In this document: piece after piece, positions 1-11,836 of the stretch
How positions within the stretch are numbered: position 1 is the first letter of the stretch
How the letters are laid out: every line of letters starts with the position of its first letter
Source: Candidula unifasciata
Lineage: Eukaryota > Mollusca > Gastropoda > Stylommatophora > Geomitridae
Reading direction: 5' to 3'
DNA length: 64,000 bases
NCBI GenBank assembly: GCA_905116865.2
Contig: CAJHNH020002017.1
Coordinates: 1 to 64,000, forward strand
Notes under the pieces: generated by a model
The model's input: only the letters and a program-made list of their open reading frames with translations
The model's database searches: none
What the model was told of the DNA's origin: nothing
Program-made: the position numbers and the translations under genes

Positions 1-497
1 ACTAACAACAACAACACATACTACTACTTAAAGCTAATACTACTAGAATTACAACTGCTACTACGACTGATGATGATTGCCATCTGTCCGTCTTTGCAGA
101 CGATATTGTGCTATGGGGAGGCAGAGGACTCACCGGCGATGGCGAGTGTGACTAGCAAGACCCGCCCAGGTAAGAAAACGGCTTTCACAATTACAGCATG
201 GGATTTCAGGACCATTGTTGTCAATATTAGTTTTTGGTGAGGCCAATTGACAAGAACTTATAACTCGTAATTTCTGCCTCTCGATTTGTTTCTAAGACTA
301 AATAGGGTCAGGAATGAAGAAGCTCGTCATCTCCATAGCACAAAGCCTGGGTAGTACTGTAGAGACCAAATGTTTCCCATGCATCAGGATTTTTTCTTTT
401 TCTCTCGCTACATGCCTTGTTTACTTTAGACGAAAGGTAACACCAATACGTTTGAATAAAACATGCAACTAAAGCTTCCGGATGAGAAGAGCAGTCC

Positions 498-785
498 CCC
501 GTGTGGGTTCTGGGGCCCCATTATGGGAAAAACAGAGTAGACTCACTGCCTCCCCAAAAGCATGTCGTGAGAGTCGACTAATTAGGGAGCTTCCTTTGAA
601 GTCGGAGTGCATCTGCAAGGAACCAACAGTCTGTATTCAAGAGAATGAGATCTGTAAAACAGATGCACACGCAACTCTCAGGTTCTAGAGCAGGACTGCA
701 GTTCACTAGTGGACGAGCAACCAGAACTTTCCGCCAGAGTGTACAGCTGGTGAAGGCGAAGAAGAAGAAGAAGAAGAAGAGCAGT
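498..785 (+). repeat. SINE-A dispersed repeat with (GAA)n tail
   Basis: Member of a roughly 290 bp family seen at more than twenty sites in the window. The head resembles GTGTGGGTTCTGGGGCCCC, the middle includes AAGGAACCAACAGTCTG, and the 3' end reads CAGCTGGTGAA-GCGAAGAAGAAG. No clear tRNA-type A and B boxes are seen, so it may be a non-autonomous LINE derivative instead of a tRNA SINE. The short open frame inside is not a gene. Confidence 0.8.
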
Positions 786-1114
786 GCTCTGTCTGCCCAC
801 CTGTTGGAGCTTCCTTCCTAGACCAGCTAAGTGCCTGGACAGCCCTTCCATAACATTACATTTTCAGGTTGTTGCATGTCCTCTTCCTGGGATAAGGCTA
901 GTGTCCTCCCCAATGTGATCTTCTAATCGTCATGTTTGGTATGCGCCCCCCCCCCCCCCAACATTCTGCGTTAACAGAAGACATAAAGTACCGCCTACTG
1001 TTATACAAATGCTCAGTGACATCTGACCAAGATCTGACCTAGGCCATGGCTATTAATAGTAATAACGACTACTATTATCACCACAATTACTACTATTACT
1101 GTTATAACCTTACC
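786..1114. other. Non-coding stretch with a poly-C run
   Basis: No gene seen. It contains a C homopolymer at about 948-959 that is much longer in copy B, then short ACT/ATT-rich sequence leading to the tRNA gene. Confidence 0.5.
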
Positions 1115-1186
1115 TCCCAAGTGGTCTAGTGGCTAGGATTCCGCGCTTTCACCGCGGCGGCCGGGGTTCGATTCCCCGCTTGGGAA
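1115..1186 (+). tRNA. tRNA-Glu (anticodon UUC)
   Basis: A 72-base cloverleaf. The acceptor stem TCCCAAG pairs with CTTGGGA, followed by discriminator A. The A box is in TGGTCTAGTGGCTAGG. The anticodon stem CCGCG/CGCGG closes the loop CTTTCAC, giving anticodon TTC. The T arm GGGGTTCGATTCCCC carries the B box. No intron is present and the CCA is not encoded, as in animal nuclear tRNA genes. A TTTTT run just downstream suits Pol III termination. Every stem can be paired, so it looks functional. An identical gene lies in copy B. Confidence 0.95.
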
Positions 1187-1786
1187 TATAATTTTTCCTT
1201 AAAAATAATCTTTCTACTTTTTTCTATAAGTGCTGATCGATATTTTGTTTATTTTGTCTATTTGGTTATTAGATTTCATATATTTATACTGCCTCGCCCT
1301 TAGCCCCCCCCCCCCCCCCTCTTCGCCCGTTTTTTTATGTGAAGAAAATATACACAATGGAACCTACCAATCAAATACCTATTTTTTTAATGTTTGTGTA
1401 TTATAAACAAAGCATAACGGTCTACTGTGTTTGTAAATAGTTGCTGTGTTTGTTATTTGACCAACGCTTCTTAATATAAATTTATGTAATATATGGTGCC
1501 ATTTCAATAGTTTGATATGAATGTTGTCCGTATTCCGTAGTTGTGGATTTAAAGTTGTACAATAAACATGGCCAATGAAGACACCTTTTTTGGGGTGCCT
1601 AGTTGACCATGTTCTTAGTGCTCTTGTTTCTATAGTTAGGCACACACGTCATTTGGAGGTGACAGTTTCGATTGTTGGCACGGTAACTAAAGCTTTCTAT
1701 TTTTATGTTGTCTAGTGTGTTTTTCTATCTTTGCATTTCATTCCCTAAGTGCCAATCGACGCACTGTCTGTTTGTTTATGGCTTTG
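1187..1786. other. AT-rich non-coding stretch between tRNA and SINE-V
   Basis: No gene seen. It has a T5 Pol III terminator just after the tRNA and a poly-C run at about 1305-1318. The open frame on the minus strand here has no recognisable domain. Confidence 0.4.
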
Positions 1787-2053
1787 GGAGTCGCCGTGGC
1801 GGAGCGGCTAGACGCTCCTCGTGGATCTGAAGGTTGTGGGTTCGCTCCCTGGTGGAGCCTGACGTTTTTTTCAAAAATGACCTTGACACCCAGGTCGACC
1901 CAGCCTTGAGTGGGTACCGGGTGCAGTCCCGGGAAGTAAAGGCAGCCGGCGTGATGCTGACCACATCACCCATCTTGTGCCGATTGGTGTATAAAAATAT
2001 AGGTCTAGCCCTATATGCCCTATACGCCTAAAGGCGTGGAAAAGGGTCCTTTA
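1787..2053 (+). repeat. tRNA-derived SINE (called SINE-V here), uninterrupted copy
   Basis: The head has tRNA-like Pol III boxes: an A box around GTGGCGGAGCGGCTAGACG and a B box around GGTTGTGGGTTCGCTCCC. A conserved body follows (GTCGACCCAGCCTTGAGTGG, AAGTAAAGGCAGCCGGCGTG), ending in TATAGGTCTAGCCCTATATG and a T-rich 3' end. Related copies occur at 27560, 49148, 53700 and 58460. This copy is the empty-site allele of the LTR insertion in copy B. Confidence 0.8.
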
Positions 2054-2392
2054 ATTTTTTTTTTCTTTACAGCTTTGTGTTAATTGAGTTCGGAATGGGG
2101 CAGATTGCTTACCTGTTAGCAGCATACAGTTGTCAGTGTTGGAGCACATTTCCATGTGCCATGTTCCAGGGACATTCTATGTATTTCATACACTAGCTAA
2201 TGCAGACTATCGCTGTCACTAGGGAGTGGTGTTAGACCCAACCTAGTTTCTTCCTAGCCTGACTGCTAGCCCCTAGGATACTGTGGATATCTGGGGATAG
2301 ACCCGATCGGTCTATAAAAGCCTAGCACAGACATCTGAGCTACGTTAACTTTTTCACTGTTCTTTTGAGGATGAAATTTTTCTTGATTTGAA

Positions 2393-2810
2393 ATCCCCAC
2401 CCTAGCTCTTTCCAGGAGCCGCAATATAGCCAGGCCATAAATATGGCCTAATGGGTTTCTGGGACCTCTCCACGGTGATCCTCATCCACATGGTGGCACA
2501 TTGTGTGATCGGGTGTTTTATCGCTTGTGTGATGTCCTGGTTGGATAGAAAGTCAGTTAGTCAGTCATCTGAGCTACATCATCTGATCCAGTTATCTCCT
2601 TGTGAGATGGAATTGTTCGTTTTTTGAAGCCATACTCTGGCTCTTGCCAGAGGCCGCAATATAGCCCGACAATAAATTTGGTCTAATGGCTGAACGCGGT
2701 TCCTGGGACCTCTCTACGGTGATCCTCATCCACATGCTGGCACTTTGTATCATCGGGTGTTTATCCCTTGTGTGGTGTCCTGGCGGGGTAAAAGTCTACT
2801 ACTACATCTG
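2393..2810 (+). repeat. Two adjacent copies of a dispersed repeat (SINE-E)
   Basis: Two direct copies (about 2393-2565 and 2622-2810) share GGGACCTCTCCACGGTGATC, CTCATCCACATG-TGGCAC and TGTGATGTCCTGG. The same pair is at 18778-19190 in copy B, and a single older copy is at 57245-57460. The family is unnamed to me and no coding potential is seen. Confidence 0.65.
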
Positions 2811-3635
2811 AGCTACATAACTGTAGGAATTTGGATGGGTGGTGAACGGGGTATGGTGTTTGGTGATTGCTAACTCTGGTTTTCTTCTTTATCCCAGGAT
2901 GTTACTAATTTCTTGAGGCCAGGTCAACGATCAGTATCCAAACGCACACCAAGGGTAACCAGCATACAGCCTACAGTACGAGGAATCATCAGTGAACACC
3001 TCACTCGTGTCAATACACCAATATCTGGATCTACATGAGACTGTACAACTGTCCACTGTTCCTTGATGATCACCATCAGCTTGTGTCCTTAACCCATGAG
3101 CTGTTTATGTTGTTGGGCTGCTAACAACTGCAACGACCAGGGAAGGGCCTAGAGTCTAATAAAGAACATTTTAAAAGTAACAAGGAACCTTATACCTTGA
3201 TCAGATTACTAAATAAATTATTAACAATATAATTTCATAAACTATAAAGATTCAGGGTTTCTTATGACTCCAGTGTCTGATGAACAATAGTATTTGTTGT
3301 TGGATTCACAAGGCGTCAAACATTATCAATGTTACCGCCTCCGACTCCATTTTCATATTAGATGTTGTGATGTCGTAGGCTGTCTTGCACTCAAGATTTT
3401 CCATTGGCTTTCACTACGAATCCCCAGGCACTTATCTTTCCTCTTAACACCGAACCTTCTGTGTAGATAATCAGATCATCTTGAGGTGAATTGTCGTGAA
3501 TCAACAGTTGGACTTCCACCTCTGTAGCGCCCGCTGGTCACTCCCGGCCCAATGTGATTATAACCCCACACAGGTCAGACTTTTCCTCTGGTACTCTGGG
3601 AGGTAACCCACGGAATTGCAGGTATTTTAGTAACT
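2811..3635. other. Non-coding unique-looking sequence
   Basis: No gene or recognisable domain. It recurs only in copy B, at about 19190-20010, with scattered substitutions. Confidence 0.4.
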
Positions 3636-3639
3636 TACC

Positions 3640-3915
3640 TCCCTTGAATCCTCCTCTTTTACGCGTTCACCAGCTGTAAACTGGCGGAAAGTTCTGGACT
3701 GCAGTCCTGTTCCAGAACTTGAGTGTTGCGTGTGCATCCAGTTTTGACATATCTTACTAATTACCAGTCTTACCAGACTGTTGGTTCCTTGCCTCTCAGG
3801 CAGATGCACTCCGACTTTAAAGGAAGCTCCCAATCAGTCGATTCTTACGACATGATTTTGGGTAGGCAGTGGGTCTATTCTTGTTTTCCATATTACAGGG
3901 CCCCAGAACCCACAC
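3640..3915 (-). repeat. SINE-A copy
   Basis: Minus-strand SINE-A. In plus orientation it reads from CAGCTGTAAACTGGCGG through CAGACTGTTGGTTCCTTGCC to CCAGAACCCACACGGG. Its copy-B counterpart is at 20030-20310. Confidence 0.75.
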
Positions 3916-4082
3916 GGGAACCTTCCTTAAATAAATCAACGGCTTCGATGTCATATTTGTCACCTTACGTTTAATAAAAATACTTTCCCTATTGTATTCA
4001 CCAACTCGACCATAATAATCTTATTATATTCATTACTACTGTTTTGAACATCTATTGTTTTAAATTACTGTTAATTTCAAGT

Positions 4083-4335
4083 AGTCCGCGTCTGTGGCTT
4101 CGTCGCTTAATGCCATGGGTGCCAGGTTCGATCCTAGCTTCGGACGGTTGTCTTGCGTTGGTTCCGACAGTGGTGCTCAGAGTTGACCGTTCAGTGAGCA
4201 GTGGCAAACTACTAAACGTAAAATTTGCCTTGAAAACCCAAGAACATGCTGGGGTTGGTTCTGCAACGTCCTTTAGAGGATTCGCAATTAACTTTAACAT
4301 CAAGTCAATATCAAGTGTGGGGAAATCCTAAACTT
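4083..4335 (+). repeat. tRNA-like SINE (SINE-2)
   Basis: The head contains a B-box-like GCCAGGTTCGATCCTAGC, and the body reads TTGTCTTGCGTTGGTTCCGA and GTAAAATTTGCCTTGAAAA. Related copies are at 20466 (the duplicate) and 47610. Confidence 0.6.
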
Positions 4336-4379
4336 ATTCATGATTTGTCCTGGGGGTGGGGTGGGGTGGGGGGGGGGGC

Positions 4380-4775
4380 CTTAGTTGTCTCGAAGTATGG
4401 TGTCCACCTCGAGTGCTGGAGGTTCCGGATTCAATCCCCCCCCCCCCTCCCCCGGTAAGGGCTAGGATTTTTTCACGTGGAATTGGACTTCTAGTAATTC
4501 CGCCTGGTTTAGGCGTTGCGAACGCGCTTCTTAATGCCTGGATAACAGGTTCCATCCTAGCTCTGCACGTAAACAAATCCCTCGGCAGGTGGAAATCGAA
4601 AAGAGTAGCCTAACGGCGCTGACCGAGCAAAATTTGGAGTTGAAAATCTACCAAAAGTATTTCAGGGTCCTTGCCGGCGCTACAGAGCCTGTGCACTGGG
4701 CTGAGCTTCTTCGGACTCAGTCTTGAGTTAGAAGAAGAACGGAGCACTTATGAGTGTGCCATGATGTTGATCCGT
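4380..4775 (+). repeat. Composite of tRNA-like dispersed repeats
   Basis: Two B-box-like stretches (GGAGGTTCCGGATTCAATCC and ACAGGTTCCATCCTAGC) are followed by a body with AAGTATTTCAGGGTCCTTGC and CGGAGCACTTATGAGTGTG. The latter body also splits a SINE-A copy at about 46460-46620. Poly-G and poly-C runs occur around 4365 and 4436. Confidence 0.45.
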
Positions 4776-5052
4776 TGTTCAAACTTTAAACTTCAAATGC
4801 ATTGTCCTGTTGTGTAATTATATTATATGTCACTTGGGACTCACATTCTATACTTCCATTCCGTTTTATTCTGTGTAATCAGTCCAATTTTGCATAAGTG
4901 GAATGGATTGGGGGGGGGGGGGAGCGTCCTCGCCTCCTTAATCCGTTTATTTCACTCTTGAGTACCCGTTTGGGGATTCTCTCGTTTCTCTTTTTTTTTT
5001 CCTCAGCAGATGTCAAATCTTTTCGAATTAGGGCAAGATAATAAATGCATGG

Positions 5053-5262
5053 ATGGATGGCATTAAGACAGAAACGTGGGAGGCTGTTTTCCAAGACCGA
5101 GCTGAATGGCGTACAGCCGTCAAGCATGCTGCATTAGCCTGCTGGGTAGCGGAGGTTGCACTGAAAGAGGCAAAGGCAGACACGAAAGAACTGTTTGAAA
5201 AATCCAACCTCTTCTGTCGCGTCCATCTATTGCCCGCACTGCTTAAGAACTTTCCAGGCTGA
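5053..5262 (+). pseudogene. Small open frame shared by both duplicates, probable LINE C-terminal remnant
   Basis: A 69-codon frame reading MDGIKTETWEAV, DRAEWRTAVKHA and so on. A Trp-Glu...Asp-Arg-x-x-Trp-Arg pattern is common downstream of RT in some non-LTR retrotransposon ORF2 proteins, so I read it as a remnant of one. Copy B (21412-21621) keeps the frame open with two residue changes (VFQDRAE against VAQDRDE) and a different stop codon. No promoter or neighbouring exon supports a separate gene. Confidence 0.35.
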
Positions 5263-5584
5263 TATGGGAATCCTCAGTCATCTTCGTACTGACAGTCATT
5301 TTCGATTACTACATTTTGGATGCACAACGGTCTTTATCAGTTGTGAGGGCTGAACACCTCAGGCCCCCAACAAACTCGTGGCAAATTCCGTCGTTTGCTA
5401 ACTAATGCAGTTTACCCCATGCGTGTGTGTGCGCTGGAGAGGGCGATATACTTTTCTTATTTTACCATGTGTGTTCTTGTGCAAGTGCTTTTTTAATTAT
5501 ATTATTATCTTTGTTTTTTTTTTCTAATGTGTATCCTATTCAACGCCATAACTGTTTTGTAATCGATTGAATCACTTATATAAC

Positions 5585-5688
5585 TCTCTCTCTTCCTCTG
5601 CAACGGCAACCGGGTGGTCCATTGGCTAGGCTGTAGACGACTTTGTCTCCTGTCGGGACAGTACTTGGGTCTGTCTCCTTTGATCGCA
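5585..5688 (+). repeat. Dispersed repeat at the duplication breakpoint
   Basis: CT-rich start, then CCGGGTGGTCCATTGGCT, GGCTGTAGACGACTT and TTGGGTCTGTCTCCTTTGAT. Related copies are at 21990-22090 and 32265-32390. Copy A loses identity with copy B right at its 3' end. Confidence 0.6.
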
Positions 5689-5827
5689 AATAGGGCTATG
5701 CACGTCTGACTTTAGCTATTAATAGAGTCGAACGTGGGCCATGGTATGTCCCCTGAAACTAACCGGAGAGCTAATCTAGTAGGCTGCGTCGGCCAAAAGA
5801 CTCCAATATCGCAAATATGCTGTAACC

Positions 5828-5987
5828 CAGCGGTTGCGACCCTTTTGTTGGGTCAAACCACCCTTTTACAGGGGTCGCCTAAGACCATGGGAAAACACAT
5901 ATTCTAGTTATGAAAGAAAAAATTGTTTGGGTTCGCATGAGGAACTGTATTAAAGGGTCATTGCATTAGGAAGATTGAGAGTCATTG
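5828..5987 (+). mobile_element. SPIN-like non-autonomous hAT transposon (MITE)
   Basis: A 160 bp element starting CAGCGGTTGCGACCC and ending GAGAGTCATTG, whose complement starts CAATGACTCTCAATC. The imperfect ends and 8 bp flanks (CTGTAACC left, CTGTAAAC right, one mismatch) fit hAT transposition. Internal stretches such as ACAGGGGTCGCCTAAGACCA and TGAGGAACTGTATTAAAGGG match my memory of the SPIN (Space Invaders) family, known for horizontal transfer among tetrapods, a triatomine bug and a pond snail. It encodes no protein and depends on a transposase elsewhere. Confidence 0.75.
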
Positions 5988-5990
5988 CTG

Positions 5991-6500
5991 TAAACGGACA
6001 CACCTGACAGTGTATTTCGTATTTTAAGGAACGACAAAAAGGAAGATGGTGTGGGGTGTGCGGTGTCAGAATATGTACTTTATTTTTAAATTCACATTTT
6101 ATGTTTTATTTAGCAATTATCTGAATTATTCTAATGTAACAGGCTGGAAACTTACAGTTCAGCAGCCTGAAGATCTTGGGATTTATATTGGTTTGAAAAT
6201 GGCCAACAGGCCAAAGGAGAAACATTGGCAGTTAATAAATAGAGTTAGACGAAAGATGGGGAAAATCTGACTCGCTGGGTATTAAATATTTTGTTTAGTT
6301 TTTCAGCGATCTATTTGGCTTCCGGACGGACTCTGCGCTAGCCCACGGCCATCTTTATATATAATAGTTTCCTTAACAGTACTTAAAGCACTACTAAATA
6401 TGTATCCTCAAGGTACAAACAGCACAAACAAATTTGTCCAGTTTCATCTTGTTGGATGAAATCAATTCCTCACCATTGCGAATTTTTTGTAACAAATATG
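5991..6500. other. Non-coding stretch
   Basis: AT-rich. A 74-codon frame at 6046-6270 has no recognisable domain and no splice context. Nothing else is seen. Confidence 0.4.
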
Positions 6501-6504
6501 CATA

Positions 6505-6895
6505 GGAAGTGGATGAACTACCAGAAGTTTCTGCAAGAGTTTACAGCCAGTGTTCGCGAAGCAAAGCAAAAGCCAGTTTACACAAATTAACAGACTGTAG
6601 AACTGCAAATATGCAAAAGAAGTCGATGAACTACCAGAAGTTTCTGCAAGAGTTTACAGCCAGTGTTCGTGAAGCAAAGCAAAAGCCAGTTTACAAAAAT
6701 TAACCGACCGTAGAACTGCAAACATGCAAAAGAAGTCGATGAACTACCAGAAGTTTCCGCAAGAGTTTACAGTCAGTGTTTGCGAAGCAAAAGCCAGTTT
6801 ACAAAAATTAACAGACATTAGAACTGCACATATACAAAAGAAGTGGATGAACTACCAGAAGTTTCCGCAAGAGTTTACAGCCAGTGTCCGCGTAC
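6505..6895 (+). repeat. Tandem array of a SINE-A 3' fragment, about 112 bp unit
   Basis: Nearly four copies of a unit containing GATGAACTACCAGAAGTTTC, AAGAGTTTACAGCCAGTG and AGCCAGTTTACA. The unit matches the SINE-A 3' region (GGACGAACAACCAGAACTTTC, GTTTACAGC-GGTGA), so it looks like tandem amplification of the end of an inserted SINE-A. The open frames here are by-products. Confidence 0.75.
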
Positions 6896-8280
6896 TGCTA
6901 CAACATATAATTATACTGTTAGTCAACAATTAGTAAAGAGGCAAAGAGTGACTTTCTGTGAGAGGTTAGTTAGTAAATTAAATATTATTTTCATCCACTT
7001 ACCTAGAGCTCCGAAATATCTTGACACAATTTATCCACAGTGTGGTTGCACCATTTATACATAGTCAATATGAAAGCAATAGTTTTCTTCCAACACAAGA
7101 TAGTTTGCACCTGACAACTGTCGATATTCTCCAGATATGGCTTCTAAATTACCTGTATGTATTATCCCTAAAAGTAAGATTTCTACATTTAAAGTAGAAA
7201 AGTAATAAACAGCCAGTTCCCAGAAATCCGAACTACTGACTAGAAACAGTGACACACACATCACAACACGAATGTCTTCCGTGAATTAAAATCAAAATTA
7301 AAATTGCTGTATATCCACTTTACAATATCCGCTTGTAGATTTGTAATATGAATACGTTTAGAACACAGGACTTTGTAAACATATTAAGATGTCACACAAT
7401 GCAACATGGAAACGATGCCAGTAACCTATTTTCGAAGGGGACTCCCCGAAAATGTACCGTGGTTCAGTTGGCAGGACTGAAAGATACAGCTGGACGTGGC
7501 TAGCCTAACCTAGCGACTGTTGCTTGCACAATGGGCCAGTCAGCAGATATGGCGACCGTAGGGAAAGTCTGTGGTCTGACTGATTTTAGCCGGTGGTACG
7601 TTCATTTGGTTAAGTTTGATGATTAGCATTTTAGATTCTGGTCTGCTCTTATACCTTCAGTTAGTAGTTTTTTAGTATATTAAGTTTTCGGAGTGTTATC
7701 AAGTATTGATATATTTATATGTCATCAAGTAAATAAAGTTTCTTTATTTGTCGACTTACATTCTTGTTATTTTAGTTAGTTTGCCGAAGTTTTACCGTTA
7801 TACAATATTAGACTTTACACAGAAGATTGCTTGCCAGGGTGAGATACCTTTTTTTTCTTGTTACTATGGCAGCTTATGTTTGGGTTTTGGCTCCCACTCG
7901 CCACGTCACATTGTTAAGAGCTCTTGTAGGTTCGGAGTCGAGGAGATTTCAAGGAGTAGATTTCCATATTATCCTTTACAGTTATCTCTTCCTCTTTTCC
8001 CTTCATTACAGTTACCCCCTCTTCTTTTCGCTTCTAGTACACTAAATACGTCATGTCCCACTGTGGTTATCGTAATCACAAATGTAAACAGACCAATATC
8101 TCAAGTGAATAAATTTAATACAAAATAGAATAATACAAATTGCCTATCTGAAAGAATGTATTATATACCATGTATAATATATAAGATACAAATTACATAA
8201 AATATACTCTAAAAATTCAAAAACACTTTATTAAGAAGGGGCTTCAGCCTGATATTTTTGTGATACACTCTACCGCTACT
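6896..8280. other. AT-rich non-coding stretch
   Basis: No gene, RNA or repeat family recognised. Open frames at 7055-7264 and 7748-8128 lack domain features. Confidence 0.4.
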
Positions 8281-8287
8281 GCTGGAG

Positions 8288-9061
<774 letters not shown>

Positions 9062-9557
9062 ACTAACAACAACAACACATACTACTACTAAAAGCTAATA
9101 CTACTAGAATTACAACTGCTACTACGACTGATGATGATTGCCATCTGTCCGTCTTTGCAGACGATATTGTGCTATGGGGAGGCAGAGGACTCACCGGCGA
9201 TGGCGAGTGTGACTAGCAAGACCCGCCCAGGTTAAGAAACGGCTTTCACAATTACAGCATGGGATTTCAGGACCATTGTTGTCAATATTAGTTTTTGGTG
9301 AGGCCAATTGACAAGAACTTATAACTCGTAATTTCTGCCTCTCGATTTGTTTCTAAGACTAAATAGGGTCAGGAATGAAGAAGCTCGTCATCTCCATAGC
9401 ACAAAGCCTGGGTAGTACTGTAGAGACCAAATGTTTCCCATGCATCAGGATTTTTTCTTTTTCTCTCGCTACATGCCTTGTTTACTTTAGACGAAAGGTA
9501 ACACCAATACGTTTGAATAAAACAGGCAACTAAAGCTTCCGGATGAGAAGAGCAGTC

Positions 9558-9845
9558 CCCCGTGTGGGTTCTGGGGCCCCATTATGGGAAAAACAAGAGT
9601 AGACTCACTGCCTCCCCAAAAGCATGTCGTGAGAGTCGACTAATTAGGGAGCTTCCTTTGAAGTCGGAGTGCATCTGCAAGGAACCAACAGTCTGTATTC
9701 AAGAGAATGAGATCTGTAAAACAGATGCACACGCAACTCTCAGGTTCTAGAGCAGGACTGCAGTTCACTAGTGGACGAGCAACCAGAACTTTCCGCCAGA
9801 GTGTACAGCTGGTGAAGGCGAAGAAGAAGAAGAAGAAGAAGAGCA
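9558..9845 (+). repeat. SINE-A copy (duplicate of 498-785)
   Basis: Same family and position as the copy in segment A, with one extra A in the AAAACAAGAG stretch and the same (GAA)n end. Confidence 0.8.
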
Positions 9846-10197
9846 GTGCTCTGTCTGCCCACCTGTTGGAGCTTCCTTCCTAGACCAGCTAAGTGCCTGG
9901 ACAGCCCTTCCATAACATTACATTTTCAGGTTGTTGCATGTCCTCTTCCTGGGATAAGGCTAGTGTCCTCCCCAATGTGATCTTCTAATCGTCATGTTTT
10001 TGGTGCGCCCCCCACCCCCCCCCCCCCCCCCCCCCCCCCCCCAACATTCTGCGTTAACAGAAGACATAAAGTACCGCCTACTGTTATACAAATGCTCAGT
10101 GACATCTGACCAAGATCTGACCTAGGCCATGGCTATTAATAGTAATAACGACTACTATTATCACCACAATTACTACTATTACTGTTATAACACTACC

Positions 10198-10269
10198 TCC
10201 CAAGTGGTCTAGTGGCTAGGATTCCGCGCTTTCACCGCGGCGGCCGGGGTTCGATTCCCCGCTTGGGAA
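10198..10269 (+). tRNA. tRNA-Glu (anticodon UUC), duplicate gene
   Basis: The 72 bases are identical to the gene at 1115-1186. All four stems pair, the anticodon loop is CTTTCAC with TTC, and the T arm is GGGGTTCGATTCCCC. A T-run follows within ten bases. Exact conservation while the flanks differ in places shows the duplication is young. Confidence 0.95.
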
Positions 10270-10866
10270 TATAATTTTTCCTTAAAAATAATCTTTCTAC
10301 TTTTTTCTATAAGTGCTGATCGATATTTTGTTTATTTTGTCTATTTGGTTATTAGATTTCATATATTTATACTGCCTCGCCCCCCCCCCCCCCCCCCTCT
10401 TCGCCCGTTTTTTTATGTGAAGAAAATATACACAATGGAACCTACCAATCAAATACCTATTTTTTTAATGTTTGTGTATTATAAACAAAGCATAACGGTC
10501 TACTATGTTTGTAAATAGTTGCTGTGTTTGTTATTTGACCAATGCTTCTTAATATAAATTTATGTAATATATGGTGCCATTTCAATAGTTTGATATGAAT
10601 TTTGTCCGTATTCCGTAGTTGTGGATTTAAAGTTGTACAATAAACATGGCCAATGAAGACACCTTTTTTTGGGGTGCCTAGTTGACCATGTTGTTAGTGC
10701 TCTTGTTTCTCTAGTTAGGCACAAACGTCATTTAGAGGTGACAGTTTCGATTGTTGGCACGGTAACTATAGCTTTCTATTTTTATGTTGTCTAGTGTGTT
10801 TTTCTATCTTTGCATTTCATTCCCTAAGTGCCAATCGACGCACTGTCTGTTTGTTTATGGCTTTGG

Positions 10867-10973
10867 GAGTCGCCGTGGCGGAGCGGCTAGACGCTCCTCG
10901 TGGATCTGAAGGTTGTGGGTTCGCTCCCTGGTGGAGCCTGACGTTTTTTTCAAAAATGACCTTGACACCCAGG
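10867..10973 (+). repeat. SINE-V 5' part, interrupted by the LTR element
   Basis: Left part of the copy-B SINE-V. The remaining part resumes at 18277. The target duplication CCAGG is at 10969-10973 and 18277-18281. Confidence 0.85.
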
Positions 10974-11582
10974 TGATGCGTGCGGTCCTTCATTGTGACG
11001 TGCAGAGCTTCATGCTGATGTGTGTGGTACCAAGATGAATTAGGCCAAGTAGGGGTAAAACAGTAGTTACTTCAATGCTTTCAGAATGTAGAGCTCGAAC
11101 GCTATGCGTTAAGTTCCAATGGTTGTATTGATATATACGATCAGCAATACAAGGAGAAATACATATGCAATCAATAATCAACTCGTTCAACCAAAGCTCA
11201 CTCGTACATCCGTGGACGGTTATGTCCTTACGATAGGTCGCAGTCCGACCTTGAGATCCAGACGATTTACTTTCTCCTCGGACAAGTCCGAATTAAGCAA
11301 TGAAAGTATACCGGCATACTGCCGAGAATGTAGTGCTCACCAGCTTCCTGCTGAGGTCTTGGAGTCCGGGGTAAAACGTCCTCAAGGATCCAACTTTATA
11401 TAACGTTTGCTTCCGTGGGATCCCGGGGTAAAGCGTCCTCAAGGATCCCCACGTCCGTCTCCTTCGGACTATAAACATCAACTGCTTTTACAACAATAAA
11501 TCATAACAACGTTACGTATTGTTTTGACGTCTTATTTGCTCACTCCGTACTGGTGCGTTCTGGTGCACATTCGCACGCGACA
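10974..11582 (-). repeat. 3' LTR of the Gmr1-like element
   Basis: 609 bp. On the element strand it begins TGTCGCGTGCG and ends in CATCA. It differs from the other LTR near its outer end (TGATGCG against TGATACG) and by a small change near 11367. It contains a TATATAA box and two direct copies of a short stretch containing GTCCTCAAGGATCC about 55 bp apart. Confidence 0.96.
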
Positions 11583-11600
11583 GCTTTTCCCCCCTCCCCA
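11583..11600 (-). promoter_or_regulatory. Polypurine tract of the LTR element
   Basis: Directly inside the 3' LTR the minus strand is a near-continuous purine run (GGGGAGGGGGGAAAAGC). Its place and composition fit the primer for plus-strand DNA synthesis. Confidence 0.8.
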
Positions 11601-11836
11601 GGACGACCGAGCACTAGGGCTTGTCGTAGTCTCGGTCGGAAAACTGGAGTCATGTCGCGGCAAACAGCACCAGTACGAGAGAGCAAATAAGAACACTTGA
11701 ATACACACACACTCACTCCTCAATATATCGTCAATACATTACTAAATGCATGCAAAATATAGATTCCTGACTTCACTAAGCATTATTATCAACAACATTA
11801 TTGTTATCCAAATTATTTTTCATAACATCATGCATT

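Larger units (their letters stand above)
1..5688. repeat. Direct segmental duplication, copy A (about 5.7 kb)
   Basis: This segment matches 9062-22084 almost base for base once the LTR element at 10974-18276 is removed. Both copies carry the tRNA-Glu gene and the same SINEs in the same order. Identity stops at 5688, at the end of a dispersed repeat that continues in copy B. The left edge is at or beyond the window start. Visible differences are scattered substitutions and changes in poly-C, poly-G and CT runs. I read it as a recent duplication. A falsely duplicated haplotype in the assembly is an alternative. Confidence 0.9.
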
